Assembly (NCBI GenBank): GCA_003254925.1
Contig: QANZ01029687.1
Span: forward strand, 136,085-200,084
DNA length: 64,000 nt
Direction: 5' to 3'
Source of the DNA: Chamaecrista fasciculata
Lineage: Eukaryota; Streptophyta; Magnoliopsida; Fabales; Fabaceae
Made by a program: the position numbers and the translations under genes. Below the pieces are notes generated by a model. It saw only the letters and a list, made by a program, of their open reading frames with translations, was not told the DNA's origin and did no database searches. This document shows, piece by piece, positions 57,356 to 64,000 of this stretch; the first letter of the stretch is position 1; every line of letters starts with the position of its first letter.

Positions 57356-57645
57356 GACGTCGCTACTCGGTACCAATTCTGTTCCTTCATTACTGGTTCG
57401 ATATTGGATGTGATTTTCAGCTAGAACTTAGCAGCACCATGGTAGAGAAATGTCCACAAACTATTTGATGAAATGCCTCAAATGCCTCAATGAGCCACAG
57501 TTCACAATACTGATTATGTTTGTGATGCTATTTTAAAGCTTCAATTCCCCCCTTGAAAACATGAGAGTCTGAGTCTGAGCCATCATTTCTAAATTTTCTG
57601 TACATTCAAAACCCTATCTATGTTTTCGACTTGTCACTAACAAAC

Positions 57646-60465
57646 ATGTCCACCAACAATGTGGTAGTTCTAGACAATGGCGGAGGCCTAATCAAAGCTG
57701 GCCTCGGCGGCGAGCGTGACCCTTCAACCGTCATTCCTAACTGCCTCTACCGTCCACCTTCCTCAAAGAAATGGCTCCACTCAAACCCCATCAACTCAGA
57801 CACTGAAGTGGACCTAACTTCTGCGTCTGTTCGACGACCCATTGACAGAGGTTACCTAATCAACACAGACCTTCAGCGAGAAATATGGTCCCACCTTTTC
57901 TCCTCCATTCTACACATAAACCCTTCACATTCTTCCCTCCTCCTAACAGAACCCCTCTTCACCCTTCCCTCCATTCAACATTCCATGGATGAGCTTGTGT
58001 TTGAAGATTTCAACTTTAAGTCCCTTTATGTGGCTGACTCACCCTCTTTGGTTCATCTCTACGAGGCTAGTCGAAGGCCTGAAGGTCTTGTATCTCGAGC
58101 TCAGTGCAGCCTTGTGGTGGATTGTGGGTTTTCATTCACACATGCCTCCCCTGTGTTTCAGAACTTCACATTGAATTATGCTGTGAAGAGAATCGATTTG
58201 GGTGGGAAAGCATTGACCAATTATCTCAAAGAGTTGGTTTCTTTTCGGTCTGTTAATGTAATGGAGGAGACTTTTATCATTGATGATGTTAAGGAGAAGC
58301 TCTGCTTTGTTTCCCTTGATGTTCCCCGTGACCTTCAAATTGCTAGGTAATAATGTGTTGCTTGTTAAGGTTATCAATTTTTGTTGGCTGAACATTTTGG
58401 TTTTGCTTCGCCTTTGGAAAAGTATTGAATCTATGTTCCCTTGCTGTTATGTTTAAGAAGTGATGTGAACTCTTTTCTGAATAAGGAAACATCAAACAAG
58501 GTAAACCACAACCTTGTCGATGGATGTGCATACTCCTCAAATTTCTGTTACTTGATACATGGTTGTTTGCTTCTAATTTTATTTTGCTACGTAACATCGT
58601 TCATTTTACTTGTTACTTCATACAATAAGTGATACAAAACGAATTTTTAATTGTCTCTCTGTAGGAAGCCTGGAAAAGAAAATCTCTTTAGGTGCACATA
58701 CGTCCTTCCTGACGGTGTTACACACACAAAGGGCTTTGTTAAATATCCAGAACAAGCACACAAATATCTTACTTTGACTGATGATGCTACGTCTTCTCCA
58801 TCTAAAACAAAGGAAAATGTGAATTATCCTGAAATGAGTGAGAAGCTTGAGGACCGAAAGAAAACCGATTTAACCAAAAATGTATTTTGCATCCTTTTAT
58901 TTATTTTATAAATTATCTTTTATATCACTGGCCTTAAATTCTTTCATTTACTGCCACCTGTAGGAATTTGACTTGACAAATGAACGATTTCTTGTCCCAG
59001 AGATGATCTTCCAACCTGCTGATTTAGGTGTGTATATTTCTAGTATGACTTGCAAATGAAATGTGTCATTCTTTCAGTTTAGTCTTTTTTTGTTGTTGGT
59101 ACCTGTTGATGATATGGTGATATACTTATCAAAGGCTGTGAACAGAGATAGATTGATTGTTATATCTCTTTTTAGTCTAGATTTCTTTATTCTTAAATTC
59201 TGTTCAAGCTGCCCATACTTACTTTAGAAGCACCCCGCAAGGAAAATGGTGTGAGGTGAAGCACAAGAATTCAAACTTTGAGGCTTTATTAATAATATGC
59301 TGCTTAAGGAAAGCGAGGATGACAGAACCCAATGTTATTCTGTTTTTTTATCAATATGAGGAGTATCTAATCCCTATTGGATATTACAAGAAGTGATAGA
59401 GTACAGAAGCAAACAAATAGACAAACTGCTGAAAAGTAATGTCGCATTTCGGGTGCAACAGTTTGGAAAGTTTTAGAAGTAGCATAGGATATCTAGTTTC
59501 CGAGAGGTCAGTCTCTCCTCTGAAATACTCACGACATTTTCCTTGCCCCTCTCTTGGAAAAGGCCATCTTCAAATACCTCACACCCATGCATTCAAGTCA
59601 GAATTTGTTATACCTTTGCTTCCAGTGTCTAGCTCATCCCTCTCTCTCTTCTCTATAAACTTTTGTCTCATTCCTCATGGGTCTGTTCAGCAACAGCTGC
59701 CCCTTCCATTCTCTCTTTATCCCTTCTATTGTTGGTTTTAATTGAAGCAGGCCTATCGGAGGATCTTGTTCTACTTTGATCATTTGCCTATTACTTGTTT
59801 TTCTCTGTTTGCAAAATGCTTAGCTTTAAGGTTTGCAGGAATGAACCAGGCTGGACTAGCAGAATGCATTGTTAGATCCGTTAATTGCTGCCATCAACAA
59901 CTCCACCCCGTACTTTATGAAAGGTAATTCTTCTGTAGCATTTGATGGTTCTGTTCATAGCTGATTCCATTTTATTAACTCTTGGTTTTATTTTTTCAAC
60001 ACCATATTTCTTGGCAGCATCATTTTAACAGGTGGATGTACCTTGTTTCCGCAATTTACTGAGAGATTGTAAGTTCAGTCTGGATCATTACACTCTATTT
60101 CGTTGTTCTTTTTTAATTCTAAAGCACTATTTCTTTTTAGGCCTTGAGGAACATTACGTTCAAGATTTAGATAATTTATACTAACTGAATTGCAGAGAGA
60201 GGGAGCTTCGGCCTCTAGTTCCTGATGACTATCATGTCAAGATTACTGCACAAGAAGAGTAAACATTTCTCATTAAAAGTCCTGTTATTTGTATGCTTAC
60301 AATTTTCAGGGAAGATACTTATATTTCTTCTACAGTCCTATATTAGGTGTTTGGCGTGGAGGATCACTGTTGGCATCTAGTCCAGATTTTGAATCAATGT
60401 GCGTAACCAAGTCTGAGTATGAGGAGCACGGGTCCGCTAGATGTCGCAAGAGATTCTTCCACTGA
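57646..60465 (+). CDS. ARP6: Actin-related protein 6 (SWR1 complex subunit)
   Basis: Seven coding exons: 57646-58346, 58665-58881, 58964-59027, 59839-59923, 60018-60068, 60193-60258 and 60336-60465. Phases all join, giving 437 aa, near plant ARP6 size. I chose the ATG at 57646 (MSTNNVVVLDNGGG) over one five codons upstream because ARP6 proteins start just before VVLDNGGG. Actin-fold landmarks: VVVLDNGGGLIKAGLGGERD near the N terminus, LVVDCGFSFTH (about 160), KRIDLGGKALTNYLKELVS (about 187), MNQAGLAECIVRSV, SIILTGGCTLFPQF and PILGVWRGGSLLASSPDFES, ending CRKRFFH. ARP6 is nuclear and part of SWR1, which exchanges H2A.Z into nucleosomes; in Arabidopsis its loss causes early flowering. No lesion is seen. 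Its upstream DNA is an inverted copy of the TOP1 leader, with a broken ARP6 copy 3.6 kb upstream. Confidence 0.95.
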
Positions 60466-61913
60466 ATATGACATGCTGTCATCACCTTGGCAATGTCTAT
60501 CTTGAATGCAGCACTCAAGTTATTATATTAACTTTTCGGCATGAAAGGTGAGACAGAAGCCCAGCATGGGAATGAAGACAGTGGACTTTTGGTGAAGTAG
60601 TCTGTCAATTGCCCTACATTTTCCCGTTAGTAGTTGAAGTCTGATTTTACATGCTGGTCTGTGAAGCGACAAAGAAAATACTGATCAAACCTACTCAATG
60701 TGCATTGTGTGATGCAGACGTGACTTCCTCTCCTCTGATATCTCTTGAATGGTCTATAGGGCCAAGATACAACAAACTCCAAATGGTCATCTTCGTGGCT
60801 TCCTACTCAATGAGCATTGAGTCTGAGTTTTGGGCTTATTTTGCTGCAGGCAGACCTGTGTTTTGTGTTTTGAGTCCGATCTCAATTGGTGGTGATTCTT
60901 TTTTAAAGAAATTTGTACTCAATGTGCTTGATCTGTAACTTGCTTTCAGAAGGTCATGTATGTGGGGTTGCTGTAACCTTTCAAATAAGATATGCTCATG
61001 AATAGATTTGTAACTGTCATTCTTGTCCCATTTTAAGTAGGTTTTTGCTATTGACCACGATGGGGTTGGGGCAATGTTTTGAAACTTAAAACGTAATTCG
61101 ATTGAAAATTACAGAGGAATGAGTAGCGTTGAGTAGCTGTACAGGTCAATTTGCAATTCTGCAAAAATTATTGCAGCCATAGGAACTAACTTAACCTGCT
61201 ACTCGTACATATAAGGTTTTTTTTTTGATGTAGTTCTTATGTATTTATGTTGTTATGACTTTACAATCAATATATTATGACTTTAAATAAATGGATAGGT
61301 TTATGATAAAATTTTCATCCTATCAATATATTATGACATAGAGTATACTTTGTATTGTTGGTTTAAAATTAAATAAAATTTTGAGGTTGGGCATGAGTTT
61401 ATCATGTCTATTTTATCGTCACCAATAAAGTATACCTTATTACCACTCGGTAAATTTACATAAAGAGTGCATATCGATCTTGAAATTTCCCATGTCTCAT
61501 CATATGTATCTTAACAAAACAGAAATCATATATATATTCTGCCAGCAACTACATAAAAGGCCACGACTTACGAAGGAAGTAGGCAGTGCAGGTTGAAATC
61601 AAAGAAATTAATGATAAATAAAGTTCAAAAAAAGCACAGACCTACTTTATCACCCAAAACTTTCATGCCGAAATTAAATTTTAATAAGAAATTGGAGGGA
61701 GACAAAGATCAAACTCTTGGTAACCTAGTCATACCTAAAAGCTAAAAAAAAAAAAATATATAAAATGGTGTATGAGTTTAAGAAAATTTTATATGCAGAC
61801 AACGTGTACTGTGAGGATCATCTAGTTAACCTTCAATATGTTGTAAAGTAAACAAGATTCGATCCGTGCAATATGGTAGACTTTTCAATTTAGTCTCTGA
61901 AAGATAAAATTAT
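60466..61913. other. ARP6 3' UTR and intergenic DNA
   Basis: The first 550 bp is probably 3' UTR. An open frame at 60651-60938 has no recognisable domain, and I do not call it a gene. The rest is AT-rich with no gene or clear element end. Confidence 0.45.
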
Positions 61914-62641
61914 GGTAAAAGTATTGTTGGTACTCCCAACGTATGGGGTCACTTTCAGTTATACTCCTAACGTTTTTTTGTCAATTATACCCCCAACGTT
62001 TCACATTTGAGTCAATTATACCCCAACCCAGCATTCTTTTTTTGTTTTAAGGTCCTTAAGTTTTCATTATTTAGAAATCCTTCATTTTCTCAAGATTTTT
62101 CTTTCACACGAGTCCCTAACTAATTACAGAACAATCCAGACTGTTTGTCATCCTTAACGAACTAGTCCTTGCAATTGAGAAATAAAAAAAATCTTTCCTC
62201 TTTGTTTATCATAGTTTTAGAAACCACACACAAACTCGTCGGTGAGCCTTAAATACAGAGAAATCGAGCAGAAATAAAGAAGATGGGTGAGAGTGGCGGT
62301 TGTAAGAGAAGGAAAAGATATGAGAACGATGTAATTTAGGAAAGACCAGGAAGCTGAGGACGATGACGAGAAGAACTATGTTGACGAAAATGAGGACAGA
62401 GTGGATGGTGATGATGAAGTGTGGTGCTGAAGTTTTAGGGTAAGAGAAAGAGAGTTGTTAATGCTTCTAAGGACCTGTTTGTTAAAGATGACAAATATTC
62501 TGAACTATTCTATAATTAGTTACAGGTTGGAGTATAATTAACTCAAATGTGAAACGTTTGGGGTATAATTGACAAAAAAATACATTTGGGGTATAACTGA
62601 AAATGACACCATACGGTGGGGGTACCAACAGTACTTTTGCC
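61914..62641. mobile_element. Mutator-like non-autonomous element, possible Pack-MULE
   Basis: A 728 bp element with termini GGTAAAAGTATTGTTGGTAC / GGCAAAAGTACTGTTGGTAC (inverted) and the perfect 9 bp target duplication TAAAATTAT (61905-61913 and 62642-62650). Arms are about 120 bp or more. The core at 62180-62480 does not look like TIR sequence. It contains an ATG at 62284 (MGESGGCKRRKRYEND, soon stopped) and an acidic stretch (QEAEDDDEKNYVDENEDR), possibly captured host DNA of unknown origin. Confidence 0.8.
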
Positions 62642-62694
62642 TAAAATTATAAGTGTCGTACCAACAGTACTTTTGCCTAAAATTATAAGTGTCG
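62622..62694. repeat. Tandem duplication of the element end plus flank
   Basis: A 36-37 bp unit (GTACCAACAGTACTTTTGCC, the target copy and AAGTGTC) occurs twice in a row. It carries the last 20 bp of the element, its target repeat and 7 bp of flank. It arose after insertion. Confidence 0.85.
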
Positions 62695-64000
62695 TAGGGT
62701 GTAGCGCCACGACGTCGACATTCGAGGGCGGTGCTACGATACGGGCTTGGGTAGTATGAAAGGCCTGAGTCTCACACGGAGTAGAATGAGATGCTCGGAT
62801 TAGTTAGTTTTGACCGTTAATGTTTGTTATGTAATTTTCTGTTTCACCTCTTGTAAACGTCCTATTTTATAAAACACATTTTGTATTATTCTTTCAAATA
62901 ACAATATTCATTTTTAAAATTCAAATTTTTCACAAATTTTAATTATCAATCCTATCTCATTTATTACCCGTAAACAAACGAGGTCAAATTGGTCATAAAA
63001 GTTGATTGCTGGATTTATAGTCAAACAAGTAAAGTTGATCACATCTCTCTTGTTTCAAATTTGAATGCAACAAATTCAGAACTACGAGTTCTTCTTAACA
63101 AGTTCTTTGAATTTGAAATGAAAGATGAGAGAAATATGACCAAATTCAATAGTTTGGGACCAAAATGAAATATTTTACTAATATTTATGACCAAAATAAA
63201 ATATTTTGTCAATATTTAGGACCAATTTAAACATTTTGAAACATAATGAACAAAAATAAACATTAGGGCATACATTTAAAACCAAAATGATCATTTGACC
63301 TCTTTTTATATTAAGAATTTTTATTTGGCTAAAGAAGCTCTCTCCACAATTTTCTGAATCTCCCCTTTAATTGACATGGATTCAAATCTGAGTTATGTGA
63401 ATGTGAGTTCTCTCATTGAATTTGGCTGTGGCAGGATGGCATGTAAGGCTGTAACTATCTCAAGTAGAATTATCCTAAAGCTGAAAACATCACTTTTCTC
63501 ATTCAAAGTTATAAAGTACCCAAGAAAAAAATAATTCATGGAAATGAAAACATTATAAACCTCCCAGTTTTCTTTCTTTTTTTTTTTGCAAAAGAATTTT
63601 TGGTGCCTGAAAACTACAAAGCTGGATTAGGATAAATCTAACCTTGAGTTCACAGTTGAGGGGCAGTCTCCGGCAAGTAGGGGTCGTCGGAACCTGCAAA
63701 CGAGAATGCACAGGGGGTTCCCTGCGATTCTTCTTCGATGCTCAAGTTAGAGAGAGAAAGTTGGAGAGTTTGAATATTTTCAGAGAGAGAGAGTCGTTAC
63801 CTTAGAAAGGTTCTCCCCTTTTCCTTTTATCCTCCTTCCCTTTTGTCTCATGTTCGTACGAGGTCTCTCTCTGAGACGTTAGGGGTGTACTCGGGATGTG
63901 TGAGGAAAAGGGGGTTGGTGTAGGTTTCTGCTTTTGACGTGACAGCTATCACTGCCAGGGTACGGTGGGATTTCCAACCTTCTCTCCTGGTTGTCAGTGA
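62695..64000. other. Intergenic DNA to window end
   Basis: 63060-63300 shares words with the dispersed repeats at 20113 and 21780 and has 'aggaccaaaataaa' phrases typical of foldback arms. From about 63650 the base composition becomes GC-richer ('ggcaagtaggggtcgtcgg', GA runs). It may be the start of a larger repeat that continues past the window, possibly an LTR, but this cannot be decided here. Confidence 0.4.

Noticed and set aside
60651-60938. Open frame of 95 codons downstream of ARP6 as a gene
   Set aside because: No recognisable domain, located in the probable ARP6 3' UTR, no splice or codon signal.
63650-64000. LTR of a large retroelement at the window end
   Set aside because: GC-rich, GA-rich texture is suggestive, but only one side is in the window, with no paired copy or primer site visible.
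1-64000. CRISPR arrays, bacterial operons, tRNA or rRNA genes
   Set aside because: None seen. Regularly spaced repeats here are simple sequence or transposon tandem arrays.

Overview
This is nuclear DNA from a flowering plant, probably a eudicot (a rosid is a guess). The base composition is AT-rich, introns are short to medium with GT..AG borders, and the spaces between genes are filled with Mutator-like, hAT-like and L1-type transposon debris. I rebuilt four host genes exon by exon. In each the phases close through every junction: a YABBY5-type transcription factor (minus, 2323-8974, 7 exons), a WDR11-type WD40 protein (plus, 23208-37618, 20 exons, about 1328 aa), DNA topoisomerase I (minus, 39905-48511, 15 coding exons, 898 aa) and actin-related protein 6 (plus, 57646-60465, 7 exons, 437 aa).

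Layout. 1-2300: intergenic repeats. 2323-9440: YAB5 and its 5' flank; intron 1 carries one hAT-like and one Mutator-like insertion. 9442-10004: a foldback element. 10144-16069: a complete-length but decayed plant L1 LINE with an 18 bp target duplication. 16164-22612: hAT-like and Mutator-like elements in otherwise gene-free DNA. 23208-37618: WDR11, with antisense copia fossils in several introns and, in intron 18, a 1461 bp Pack-MULE holding the first exon and part of the second exon of an ESCRT-III VPS24 gene. 39905-52500: TOP1 and its long 5' leader. 52450-57355: a mosaic of inverted duplications of the TOP1 5' region around a broken ARP6 copy and an 800 N assembly gap. 57646-60465: the intact ARP6 gene. 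61914-62641: another Mutator-like element. The end of the window is gene-free.

The genes do not form a pathway. TOP1 and ARP6 (SWR1 chromatin remodelling) are both chromatin proteins. Here they are physically tied together, because the DNA in front of ARP6 is an inverted copy of the TOP1 5' leader, so their expression may have become linked.

The most noteworthy items are the Pack-MULE with a VPS24 fragment, the TOP1/ARP6 inverted mosaic, and five tiny poly(A)-tailed insertions (7-15 nt of sequence plus a tail) flanked by 10-17 bp direct repeats, which look like almost completely 5'-truncated L1 insertions. One of these is shared by both arms of the inverted duplication and helps order the events.
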